A stretch of DNA of 9,489 nucleotides, taken from an archaeon. Its GTDB lineage: Archaea > Thermoproteota > QMWL01. The stretch spans positions 1 to 9,489 of the forward strand of contig QMWL02000021.1 of the NCBI GenBank assembly GCA_003661605.2, written 5' to 3'. Shown here one piece after another: positions 1 through 6,582 of the stretch. The translations under genes and the position numbers were made by a program. Under the pieces are notes generated by a model. That model did not search any database, had not been told where the DNA came from, and saw only the letters and a list, made by a program, of their open reading frames with translations. The first letter of the stretch is position 1, and each line of letters opens with the position of its first letter.

Positions 1-1
1 C

Positions 2-400
2 GAGTATGCCATTCGCAAAAAGAATGGGCGCGTAATTCTCGCACTACCTCGTCGCGTAGCTCCTATCCACGCGCACGTGCTCCCGCTTGTTTCAAAAAAC
101 GGTCTTCCAGAGAAGGCACAGGAGGTCTACCGTCTGCTGCTACGAGCGGGGTTTGAGGTCGAGTACGATGAATCTGGTCGAATTGGTCGACGCTATGTAC
201 GCGCCGATGAGATAGGAACACCTCTGTGCATAACCATAGATTACCAGACTCTAGAGGACAACACAGTTACTCTTCGCGACCGTGATACATGGGAACAGGT
301 GCGCGTACCGATAGATCGGCTACCTAATAGCATACGGCGCTTTATCTACGAAGACGTACCACTCCATTCTCTCGGCGAACCTGTAAAGACTATCAAATAG
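2..400 (+). CDS. glyS: Glycyl-tRNA synthetase, C-terminal part (5' end outside window)
   Basis: The frame is open from the first bases, so this is the 3' end of a longer gene; the 132 visible residues form the C-terminal anticodon-binding domain of a class II glycyl-tRNA synthetase, which charges tRNA-Gly in the cytoplasm. Recognisable family blocks are LPLVSKNGLPEKA, the YDESGRIGRRY segment, DEIGTPLCITIDYQTLED and TLRDRDTWEQVRVPI. This is the single-chain archaeal/eukaryotic type (also found in some bacteria), not the alpha2beta2 bacterial enzyme. A GTG at 77 lies inside the conserved domain and is not a real start, because homology continues upstream through VILALPRRVAPIHAHV. The catalytic core and class II motifs 1-3 lie outside the window. 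All 16 visible arginines use CGN codons. The stop is TAG at 398-400, and the next gene begins 39 bases later. Confidence 0.93.
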   Translation, partial: EYAIRKKNGRVILALPRRVAPIHAHVLPLVSKNGLPEKAQEVYRLLLRAGFEVEYDESGRIGRRYVRADEIGTPLCITIDYQTLEDNTVTLRDRDTWEQVRVPIDRLPNSIRRFIYEDVPLHSLGEPVKTIK

Positions 401-439
401 AAACCTTAATCTACCCTCGCGAGTTTTACTATACGAACA
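401..439 (+). promoter_or_regulatory. Possible archaeal promoter (and weak glyS terminator) before the DUF47 gene
   Basis: This 39-base spacer is the only gap between the glyS end and the following four-gene run. The AAACCTTAAT stretch at 401-410 resembles a BRE plus TATA element and lies about 30 bases before the GTG at 440, the distance expected for a leaderless transcript. No Shine-Dalgarno motif precedes that GTG. A perfect palindrome CTCGCGAG (416-423) followed by TTTT (424-427) could help end glyS transcription. Both readings rest on pattern alone; read-through from glyS is equally possible. Confidence 0.35.
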
Positions 440-1153
440 GTGGTAGCCGCTCCTCCGCGTGTCTACATAAGGGAACGCGTACTGACCATAGTCCGCGAGC
501 TAGTTCGTATCACGTCGCTTGCGGTAGCTGAACTCAAGCCGATCCTTGAAGAGTACTTCAAGAAACAATCCAAGGAATCAGAGATCCTATCGGGTATTCG
601 AAACCTAGTTAGGTACGTTGATCAAGCCGATCAGCTAAAGCGCCGAGCATACCGTGAAGCAACTCGAGCAGGTGCGTTACTAACTGGAAGGGAACACTTT
701 CTGTCCCTTACTCATAAACTAGGGGAAATTGTCGATCAAGCCCAGGGTCTTGGATACCGTGTATACATGGCACATAAACACAAGATACAACTATCTGATG
801 ACATAGGTAAAGCAATCCTCCCGATGGTAGACGATGTTAACACCGTTCTAACAAAGTTGAAGGAAGCTGTACTTGCGATGTGCTACGGCACCCCCGAACG
901 AGTCCTTGACGCTCTCAAGGAAGTAGATACCGCAGAAAACCGCGTCGATGAACGTTATCGCGAACTCCTTTTCACCCAGATATACATACCCTCCGCTAAA
1001 GCTAAGCGCAGCCGGAAAAGTAAGTCCGCACCTCTTGATCTAGCTACGCTCTTCCTCACTAAGGAGCTTCTTGAAATACTCGAAACTATCGCAGATAGAG
1101 CGAGAGATGCAGCAGAGATCGCAAACCTATTCTTCCTTCTATCCCTAGCCTAA
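440..1153 (+). CDS. DUF47 / PhoU-like helical protein
   Basis: This 237-residue protein is predicted to be all-helical and cytoplasmic, with no signal peptide or membrane span. Its pattern fits the DUF47/PhoU-like family (Pit accessory, TIGR00153-like). A helix with a His-Lys-Leu-Gly-Glu-Ile-Val-Asp-Gln core sits near residues 92-101, an acidic Glu-Val-Asp-x-x-Glu-x-x-Val-Asp-Glu helix near 161-172, and the C-terminal helix carries LEILETIADRARDAAEIA. In this family such acidic E-x-x-x-D positions bind metal. Family members usually accompany Pit phosphate transporters, but none is visible here and the gene instead opens a run with endA, so a role in phosphate control is uncertain. A basic Lys/Arg/Ser stretch (about 188-196) interrupts the helices. 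Translation starts at GTG 440 without a clear ribosome site. The next gene starts 1 base after the stop. Confidence 0.72.
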   Translation: MVAAPPRVYIRERVLTIVRELVRITSLAVAELKPILEEYFKKQSKESEILSGIRNLVRYVDQADQLKRRAYREATRAGALLTGREHFLSLTHKLGEIVDQAQGLGYRVYMAHKHKIQLSDDIGKAILPMVDDVNTVLTKLKEAVLAMCYGTPERVLDALKEVDTAENRVDERYRELLFTQIYIPSAKAKRSRKSKSAPLDLATLFLTKELLEILETIADRARDAAEIANLFFLLSLA

Positions 1154-1154
1154 C

Positions 1155-1709
1155 GTGAACAACCCTGTTCACGCTCGTCTAATAGGATCGTGGGTTTTTG
1201 TAGAAAATCCTGTAGATGGACTTCGTCTCTTTGAAGAAGGGTTTTTCGGAAGACCCATAGGTGAGCCCAAGTTTCGAATGGGTTCGCAAACGCGACAGCC
1301 CTTCATACTTGATCTAGTAGAGGCCTGTTACCTTGCTCAGAAGGGCAAGCTAGTCATCGAGTATGGTGGAGGAACGCTACTCCCCAAAGAGGTTGAATCT
1401 CTTGCTCGAAAGTTCATCGACCGCTTCGATGAAAAGCTCCTTGCTTACACATGGCTTCGCGATCACGGCTGGATAGTACAGTCAGGCGTCAAGTTTGGAA
1501 ACGACTTCGCTATCTATGAGAAAGGACCCGGCATCGATCATGCTCCTCTCGTTGCTCGAGTCGTTAAACCAACCGATCGTCTCTACGTCGCCGATCTACT
1601 CGCCTGTGGGCGCGTAGCTGCGTCAACGCGGAAGGCATTCTTGTTTGTGGTTGTGGATGCGAGAAAACAAAAAGTCGCGGCTGCAGTTATTAGGTGGCGA
1701 CGCCTATGA
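1155..1709 (+). CDS. endA: tRNA-splicing endonuclease, catalytic subunit
   Basis: EndA cuts introns from precursor tRNAs at bulge-helix-bulge sites, leaving 2',3'-cyclic phosphate ends. The 184-residue length and layout match the short archaeal form. An N-terminal domain (about 1-85, with the EEGFFGRPIGEPK block) is followed by the C-terminal nuclease domain (about 92-184). The catalytic triad is intact by alignment from memory: Tyr121 (in AIYEKG), His129 (in GIDHAP) and Lys160 (in STRKAF), matching Tyr115/His125/Lys156 of the Methanocaldococcus enzyme. The GPGIDHAP loop looks crenarchaeal. In that branch the catalytic subunit often works with a second, structural subunit, which I do not see here. 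The start is GTG at 1155, 1 base after the DUF47 stop and without a Shine-Dalgarno site. The stop overlaps the next gene's ATG as ATGA. Confidence 0.92.
   Translation: MNNPVHARLIGSWVFVENPVDGLRLFEEGFFGRPIGEPKFRMGSQTRQPFILDLVEACYLAQKGKLVIEYGGGTLLPKEVESLARKFIDRFDEKLLAYTWLRDHGWIVQSGVKFGNDFAIYEKGPGIDHAPLVARVVKPTDRLYVADLLACGRVAASTRKAFLFVVVDARKQKVAAAVIRWRRL
1692..1697 (+). promoter_or_regulatory. Shine-Dalgarno site that decides the ATPase start
   Basis: AGGTGG lies 8 bases before the ATG at 1706 and matches the archaeal anti-SD complement (GGAGGTGA). It supports ATG 1706 rather than the in-frame GTG at 1694, which falls inside the site itself. It is the clearest ribosome site in this window; the other starts examined here lack one. 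Confidence 0.6.
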
Positions 1710-3205
1710 GTGAAAGTGAAGTACTCGGCTTTACTGTCTACGACCGAGACCTCGGAGGTCACCCCAATGAGGTTTTCATGCGCGCGCTTCCAGAGAAGGT
1801 TGCAGAGATTCCTCGCGGCACTTACGTCACAATCGAAGATGGTGATCGAACTTTCATCGGTAGAGTCATTGACGGCCCCTACACAGTACGGGAAGGGAAC
1901 GATGATCGAACGTACTTTGTCATCGAGCTTGTTGCTACCTTAACACCCGATGGACAAACTGGCGTATTCAGTCGTCCACCTCCCAACCGAGAAGTTCAGC
2001 GTGCAGATCCCAACACCGTAGGTAAGTACATCGGGTGCCTTGGCGACATCTACATCGGTCGGCTCGCAACCCAGTTTGAGGTACCGGTTCAGCTAGATTC
2101 ATCAACACTAATTCGCCACGTCGCTATCTTCGGAACCACTGGAGCTGGAAAAAGCAACACCCTTCAAGTTATCGTGGAGGAATGCCTCCGAAGAAATTTT
2201 GCAGTTCTCTGCTTCGACGTAGAAGGTGAGTACGTTGCGATGGATCAACCAACTGACATATTACATGGGCTGCTCACTAAATTTGGGTATAAACCCGAGG
2301 GGGTATCCGATTTCAGAGTTCTCGTTCCGTTCCCATGCAGCTCCCTTGCAAAAAACGCGCAACGATTCACAATACCATTCCAAGATATAGACAAGAACAT
2401 TCTCTGTGAGATCGTAGACGTTCACGGTCTACACCGTGTAGCTCTGCTAGACGCGATAGAAGAAGTCTCATCCGGATTTAAAACCGTTCAGCAAGACTAC
2501 TTCTTCGAAGAAACGGAGGCGATGCCCTATCGACTATCTGACGTCATCGAACGGATCAAAAAGAAGCTCAATCCCGTCTTAAACCCCGACCTCCCCCAGT
2601 ACCTCCGTGAAATATACACTTCCTTGCTAACCAAACTATACTACTTATCTGACCTGAAAATATTCGATCAAGAGGCGGAGACTGTTGCTATTGAAGAAAT
2701 CGTAAAGGCGGGCAGACTAACCGTCGTTGACATAAGCGAAGCAACCGACGACTTACGCAACATCGTGATTGCGTACATTTTGAAAAAACTATTCGAATAC
2801 AAAATGCGTAATCCAGACACACCGCGTATAGGGATAGTTCTCGAAGAGGCGCACACCTTCATTAGCGAATCCCGTAAGACGCGGATGATAGCTACTGCAA
2901 CCATGCTTTTCGAACTCGCTCGCCGAGGTCGTAAACGCGGCATCTGCCTCTTCTTCGTTTCACAACAACCCGCTCACCTTCCTACCGAGATATTTGAACT
3001 CTGCAACACTCGGTTTATCCATAGAATAAGCTCTACTGAAAACCTCGAAGTCGTACAACGCTCCACAGGTGGAGTTCCCAGAGCCCTCTGGCAAGCTGTA
3101 ACCTCTTTGGGTCGAGGTGAGTGTCTTCTCGTATCGCCGAAGTTCCACCACGCTGTAGTAGTCAAGGTACGACCTGCTGCCTCTAAGCGATTGTATACCG
3201 AGTAA
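1706..3205 (+). CDS. HerA/FtsK-superfamily (DUF87) DNA-translocase-like ATPase
   Basis: This is a 499-residue HerA-family protein, the usual length for archaeal HerA, which forms hexameric rings that move double-stranded DNA. In order it has an N-terminal HAS-barrel domain (about 5-110), then the RecA-like core. Walker A is GTTGAGKS at 143-150 and is followed by the FDVEGEY motif around 170-176. The Walker B/catalytic element is VLEEAH with Glu380-Glu381. A putative arginine-finger stretch RRGRKRG lies at 406-412, just before VSQQP. A long helical insert separates Walker A from Walker B, as in HerA. Canonical HerA sits beside nurA, mre11 and rad50. Here the neighbours are endA and a coiled-coil gene, and VSQQP differs from the more usual SQRP, so it may be a DUF87 paralog rather than the end-resection HerA. 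Start chosen at ATG 1706 (ATGA overlap, Shine-Dalgarno site); GTG 1694 would add four residues. Confidence 0.88.
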   Translation: MSESEVLGFTVYDRDLGGHPNEVFMRALPEKVAEIPRGTYVTIEDGDRTFIGRVIDGPYTVREGNDDRTYFVIELVATLTPDGQTGVFSRPPPNREVQRADPNTVGKYIGCLGDIYIGRLATQFEVPVQLDSSTLIRHVAIFGTTGAGKSNTLQVIVEECLRRNFAVLCFDVEGEYVAMDQPTDILHGLLTKFGYKPEGVSDFRVLVPFPCSSLAKNAQRFTIPFQDIDKNILCEIVDVHGLHRVALLDAIEEVSSGFKTVQQDYFFEETEAMPYRLSDVIERIKKKLNPVLNPDLPQYLREIYTSLLTKLYYLSDLKIFDQEAETVAIEEIVKAGRLTVVDISEATDDLRNIVIAYILKKLFEYKMRNPDTPRIGIVLEEAHTFISESRKTRMIATATMLFELARRGRKRGICLFFVSQQPAHLPTEIFELCNTRFIHRISSTENLEVVQRSTGGVPRALWQAVTSLGRGECLLVSPKFHHAVVVKVRPAASKRLYTE

Positions 3206-3207
3206 CG

Positions 3208-4974
3208 ATGGGCTACTCCGAACATCTGTTAAGAGATCTGATGGAGCGTCTCTACGTCGTTGAGGATAGTGTCAACGCCATTCTCGACATCCTCAGAACC
3301 AGAGTCGAACCAGCACTAGACACTAGTTTAAGCGAAATGCTGGATCGAATTCGTTCCTCGTTTGACAACCTGATCAGGAAGCTTGACGATCTCGAAACCT
3401 CACTTACGTATCAGTTCGAAGAAGCTGGTCCTGGTAAAATCACTGCTCAGCTACAGAGTTTCTCAACGCTTCAACGCCAAGTTCTCGTTAGTGTTAGTAA
3501 TGTAAGCAAGAATCTCGAGCGCCTACTGTCGATTCTCGATGCCCTAGAGAAGTTTAACCAGTTGGCAACAAACCTTCTTTCTTCGCTAGGTGAGGTAAGA
3601 GGCGTTGTTGAGTCCTTCGACCGCGAGCTTGATGACTGGAGAAAACAGCTTGAGCAGTCCCTACGCTCACGCGAAGAACAGATAGCACAAATACAAACAA
3701 ATCTGGGAGCAATTAGCAGCAACCTCAGCAATGCACTACAGCAAATCACTTCTGTCCAAGAAGCGCTCGCAAACCTCTCCGAGTCGGCTCTTGATTCGCT
3801 CTCTGCTGTGCGCGACCTTGTTGAGCAGATAGACGGAAAGCTTTCGCAACTCCCCACAGAACAGGAGGGGATACGCAACCTTCGGGAGGATCTCTCCACC
3901 GTTAGGCAGCTACTTTCCTCCATCCACTCATCTATAGACAAGATACCCGACTTAAGTAGCGCTCTTCCTCAAATACTGCAACAGCTCCGAGACCAGCTTT
4001 CAGAAACTGTAGATACGATCAACAACGTCTCCTCGTCTATTCAGGATCAGATCAAACAGCTTGCTGCTGCCTCTACCAACAGCCACAAGTTACTTGAACA
4101 GATTCGAGAAACTCTGCAACAAATCCAAGAAAGCATAGCGCCCTCCATCGAGTTACAAGAACTACTACAGACTTTACGTGAGAGTGCAGCTGTGTTAGCT
4201 GACGAAGTACCTTCACTATCAAGCACGATCCGAGAGCTAAGCACCTCTTCAAAACAACTCCAGGACCTACGCTCAACAATATCCGAGTTCCGTGATCGCC
4301 TGAACGATACCATATCCCGTATATCAGAAATATCTTCAGCCCTCTCCCCGGATCTTCTCACACCGATTAGTGAAGCATACGAGCGCCTTCAGGCTATTAC
4401 TGACTTAATCCAAGACCTGCGACAGGATATCGCTGTAATGAAGCAAGTTTCAGAGATCCCTGATACGGTTCGTAGCTCTATGGACTCCCTATCCTCTCAA
4501 ATACAGACGATAACTGAGACCATCGCTCGGCTGCAAGAGCAAGTTGGTGGCGAGATGCCCGAAGAGTTGCAAAACACTCTGACTAGAACCGAATCGCTCC
4601 TTCAAACTGTTAATGAATCAATCAACAAGATAGGGGAATCCGTAGATGAGCTAAGAAAACGACTAACTGAGCTTCAAAAACCTCTATCTCGACTCCCAAC
4701 ACTTGCTGAAGGAGTTGTGGCTCTTAGAGGTGTAGTTAATCGACTAAGCGACGCTATCAGCGTTGCCTCTGGACAAGTTTCTGCACTTCAAAGTCAGGTG
4801 TCCGAACTAATCACCAAATCAGGGGGTGTTTCTAAAGAGGCGTTCGACGAACTAAGATCTTTACTGGAGAAACAGTATCAAATGCAACAGAGAATTCTCG
4901 AAATCCTGGAGGACATCCAAAAAGCCGTTCAGCACCCCCCTTCCGAGCCCCGTCGGAGGAGAAAACGGCGCTAG
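3208..4974 (+). CDS. Large soluble coiled-coil protein paired with the ATPase
   Basis: I do not recognise a named family. The 588-residue product is almost wholly helical and coiled-coil: Leu/Ile/Val every three to four residues, many Gln, Ser, Glu and Arg, one tryptophan (Trp144) and no cysteine. There is no signal peptide, membrane span, Walker motif or zinc hook, so it is not Rad50 or a full SMC. A motif of hydrophobic-x-x-hydrophobic-Pro recurs at Pro216, 247, 335, 418 and 497; the last four are about 80-88 residues apart and may mark hinges between rod segments. The tail is strongly basic (Pro-Arg-Arg-Arg-Arg-Lys-Arg-Arg at 581-588) and could bind nucleic acid or another acidic partner. 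It starts at ATG 3208, 2 bases after the ATPase stop, so a joint role such as a DNA-linked scaffold or adaptor for the ring ATPase is a fair inference. Its stop overlaps the convergent coaBC stop. Confidence 0.85.
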   Translation: MGYSEHLLRDLMERLYVVEDSVNAILDILRTRVEPALDTSLSEMLDRIRSSFDNLIRKLDDLETSLTYQFEEAGPGKITAQLQSFSTLQRQVLVSVSNVSKNLERLLSILDALEKFNQLATNLLSSLGEVRGVVESFDRELDDWRKQLEQSLRSREEQIAQIQTNLGAISSNLSNALQQITSVQEALANLSESALDSLSAVRDLVEQIDGKLSQLPTEQEGIRNLREDLSTVRQLLSSIHSSIDKIPDLSSALPQILQQLRDQLSETVDTINNVSSSIQDQIKQLAAASTNSHKLLEQIRETLQQIQESIAPSIELQELLQTLRESAAVLADEVPSLSSTIRELSTSSKQLQDLRSTISEFRDRLNDTISRISEISSALSPDLLTPISEAYERLQAITDLIQDLRQDIAVMKQVSEIPDTVRSSMDSLSSQIQTITETIARLQEQVGGEMPEELQNTLTRTESLLQTVNESINKIGESVDELRKRLTELQKPLSRLPTLAEGVVALRGVVNRLSDAISVASGQVSALQSQVSELITKSGGVSKEAFDELRSLLEKQYQMQQRILEILEDIQKAVQHPPSEPRRRRKRR

Positions 4975-6176
4975 GTTAGCAGTCTAACTACTTCGCTTAC
5001 TAATCGTTTAGCAAGAGCACGCTTGCTAATGAGCCCTAGCTCTTCTTCCCTATCTCTTGTAACGAGTACGGCGTATAGATTTGCCTCTCCAAATCCAGCA
5101 CCTGGCTGTGAAGCATCGTGAGCTACAACAACGTCTACTCCTCTTTCAATAAGCTCTCTTCCACGTTGGATAAGTTCCTCTGCAGAAGCACCCCACTCGC
5201 TCTTAAAAGCAACTACAAGCCTCGCTCGCCCAAGCGCCTGATCGAGAACCTTCGGAAGTGCTTGTAATTCCAGCATTAGCGTCTTCTCTTCACAGGTGCG
5301 AATCTTCTGCTCTCGTGGAGCTTTTGGCGTATAGTCGACAGGAGCGGCTGCAGCAATAAACACATCGCATCCCTTCTCTGTAAGGAACTGTGCTTCCCGT
5401 ATCATGTCTTCTGTAGTCTGTACGTGCGCAACGCCAAGATAGCGAGGAGGAGTAAGTAGGGTTGGCCCTAGTACAAGAACTACATCCGCTTTCCGCAACC
5501 ACGCCTCGCGTGCAATTAGAACTCCCATCTCTCCTGTACTTCTGTTAGTTATCACTCGAATAGGATCTATGTGGGCTAGGGTAGGTCCTCCAGTTACTAC
5601 GACACGTCGGGATCGAAGATCATCTGGTTGTAGAACGCGTATAACCCAATCAACAATCTCTTCCACCGGAGCCAGCTTTGCCTTTCCTTCTTCTACAACT
5701 GGTTCTACTACAATAACACCCTGTTCTCTAAGACTATTGATAGCCTTCTGCGTAGTGGGGCTTCTGAATAAAGCCAGGTGCATCGCAGGCGCTACAACTA
5801 CGCGCTTTCCCTCCCCCCTAACCGCAGCGATAGTAGTGGATACAGGATCGTCGCAGACACCTAATGCCATCTTCACTAGCATGTTTGCTGTACATGGCGC
5901 TACCAGGGCCGCATCGACTTCCTGAGCCGTATGAATGTGTTCTGCCTTCCCACTAAGTTCAGTAATAACCGAGTGACCTGTAGCCCACTTCATAAGCTCG
6001 GGTCCTATGAGTTTAGCCGCTGTATGCGTCATGACTGACACCACTTCTGCAGCAAATCGACGAAGTCGTCTTGCAATCATAGGTGCAAGAAATGCTGCTG
6101 CGCTCCCTGTAACAGCAAGTAAAACTCGCTTTCCACGAAGATCTTCCGATATTAGGTTAAGTTGCTCTCTCAACAC
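4971..6176 (-). CDS. coaBC: Bifunctional phosphopantothenoylcysteine decarboxylase / phosphopantothenate-cysteine ligase
   Basis: CoaBC carries out two steps of coenzyme A synthesis: it joins cysteine to 4'-phosphopantothenate, then decarboxylates the product to 4'-phosphopantetheine. The 401 residues are the usual length. The FMN-dependent CoaC domain (about 14-180) begins GKRVLLAVTGSAAA, with His80 as the likely catalytic histidine and APCTAN at 93-98. The CoaB domain (about 188-401) has VVVTGGPT, IDPIRVITNRSTGEMG (Asn211), a DYTP element near 281-284 and Lys291. Like archaeal CoaBC it has PAMH (130-133) and EEGKAKLA (162-169) where bacteria have PAMN and a cysteine-bearing flap. An unusual point is VVAHD (350-354), where the family normally has Asn instead of His353. 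The GTG start at 6176 overlaps the upstream DUF498 gene (GTGTTGA); TTG at 6173 is an alternative. Its TAG stop shares bases with the coiled-coil gene. Confidence 0.94.
   Translation of the reverse strand: MLREQLNLISEDLRGKRVLLAVTGSAAAFLAPMIARRLRRFAAEVVSVMTHTAAKLIGPELMKWATGHSVITELSGKAEHIHTAQEVDAALVAPCTANMLVKMALGVCDDPVSTTIAAVRGEGKRVVVAPAMHLALFRSPTTQKAINSLREQGVIVVEPVVEEGKAKLAPVEEIVDWVIRVLQPDDLRSRRVVVTGGPTLAHIDPIRVITNRSTGEMGVLIAREAWLRKADVVLVLGPTLLTPPRYLGVAHVQTTEDMIREAQFLTEKGCDVFIAAAAPVDYTPKAPREQKIRTCEEKTLMLELQALPKVLDQALGRARLVVAFKSEWGASAEELIQRGRELIERGVDVVVAHDASQPGAGFGEANLYAVLVTRDREEELGLISKRALAKRLVSEVVRLLT
4975..4988. repeat. Small inverted repeat at the convergent gene junction
   Basis: GTTAG-CAGT-CTAAC forms a perfect 5-base stem with a 4-base loop directly beside the shared CTAG stop (4971-4974). 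It lies inside the last codons of coaBC. It could act as a weak bidirectional stop signal, but there is no T-tract next to it, and a 5-base stem can occur by chance. Confidence 0.25.
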
Positions 6177-6532
6177 GTAAGGTGAAAGGCGCCCGCCGTT
6201 CGCTTCCCCGAACTAGCGTACTGATTGTATAGGTCGACAGCTCTCCGAGTGTCAGTTACAATCACCTTGATACCTCTTTCTTCGATAGCTCTAACAACTT
6301 CAGAAGGTACACGCATACAACCCATGTATCCTGTACCAATTACAAGTACCTCCAGCGGGTTCTGTTCATTGTACTTCATAACGTATTCAAGATCCTCCAC
6401 ACACAAGCTATGTCCCTCCTTTCTCCACCAATTTGGTTGAATTTCTGTAGGTAGTATGATTAAGTCTCGCGAGTACTCCCTTCCATCTACTCTCATGCGA
6501 CCAAAGCTATACGCTTCAATGCGGGGCGGCAT
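6170..6532 (-). CDS. Mth938-domain (DUF498) protein
   Basis: This small soluble protein of 120 residues belongs to the Mth938/DUF498 family. It shows the family's run of marks: SFGRMRVDGREY near the N-terminus, a DLIILP strand, NWWRKEGHSL around residues 34-43, VLVIGTGYMG in the middle, IKVIVTDTRRAVDLYNQ and the C-terminal FHLTC. The fold is a small alpha/beta domain of unknown biochemical role. It starts at ATG 6532, the 50-base divergent spacer lies upstream, and its TGA overlaps the coaBC start by 7 bases, so the two are almost certainly made from one transcript and translationally coupled. A link to CoA metabolism is only inferred from that coupling. Confidence 0.88.
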   Translation of the reverse strand: MPPRIEAYSFGRMRVDGREYSRDLIILPTEIQPNWWRKEGHSLCVEDLEYVMKYNEQNPLEVLVIGTGYMGCMRVPSEVVRAIEERGIKVIVTDTRRAVDLYNQYASSGKRTAGAFHLTC

Positions 6533-6582
6533 TACGGTGTTCCTTGATTGCGTCCTAAATTGTTATCTCCCAACACTAGTGG
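6533..6582. promoter_or_regulatory. Compact divergent promoter spacer with one central AT-rich core
   Basis: Only 50 bases separate the divergent starts at 6532 (-) and 6583 (+). The sole AT-rich stretch, CCTAAATTGTTAT (6554-6566), is centred roughly 25 bases from both start codons. That is where an archaeal TATA box sits for leaderless transcripts, so both directions may use overlapping TATA elements. This is pattern-based; no start sites are known. Confidence 0.45.

Noticed and set aside
77..400. A complete small gene starting at GTG 77
   Set aside because: The frame stays open and homologous to glycyl-tRNA synthetase upstream to the window edge, so this GTG is internal.
1694..1705. GTG start for the ATPase at 1694
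   Set aside because: It overlaps the likely ribosome-binding site, while ATG 1706 gives the common ATGA coupling with endA.
1710..1943. 77-residue open frame on the + strand
   Set aside because: It is a shifted frame inside the ATPase gene, with no family features.
3471..3941. 156-residue Ser/Arg-rich open frame on the - strand
   Set aside because: Its composition is what the complement of a Leu/Ser/Glu/Gln-rich coiled-coil gene gives; no domain is visible.
3208..4974. Rad50 or SMC-type protein next to HerA
   Set aside because: There is no Walker A, signature motif, Walker B or CxxC zinc hook, and the protein has no cysteine at all.
5569..5925. 118-residue open frame on the + strand opposite coaBC
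   Set aside because: It lies entirely antisense to a well-supported gene and shows only Thr/Ser/Arg-rich low-information sequence.
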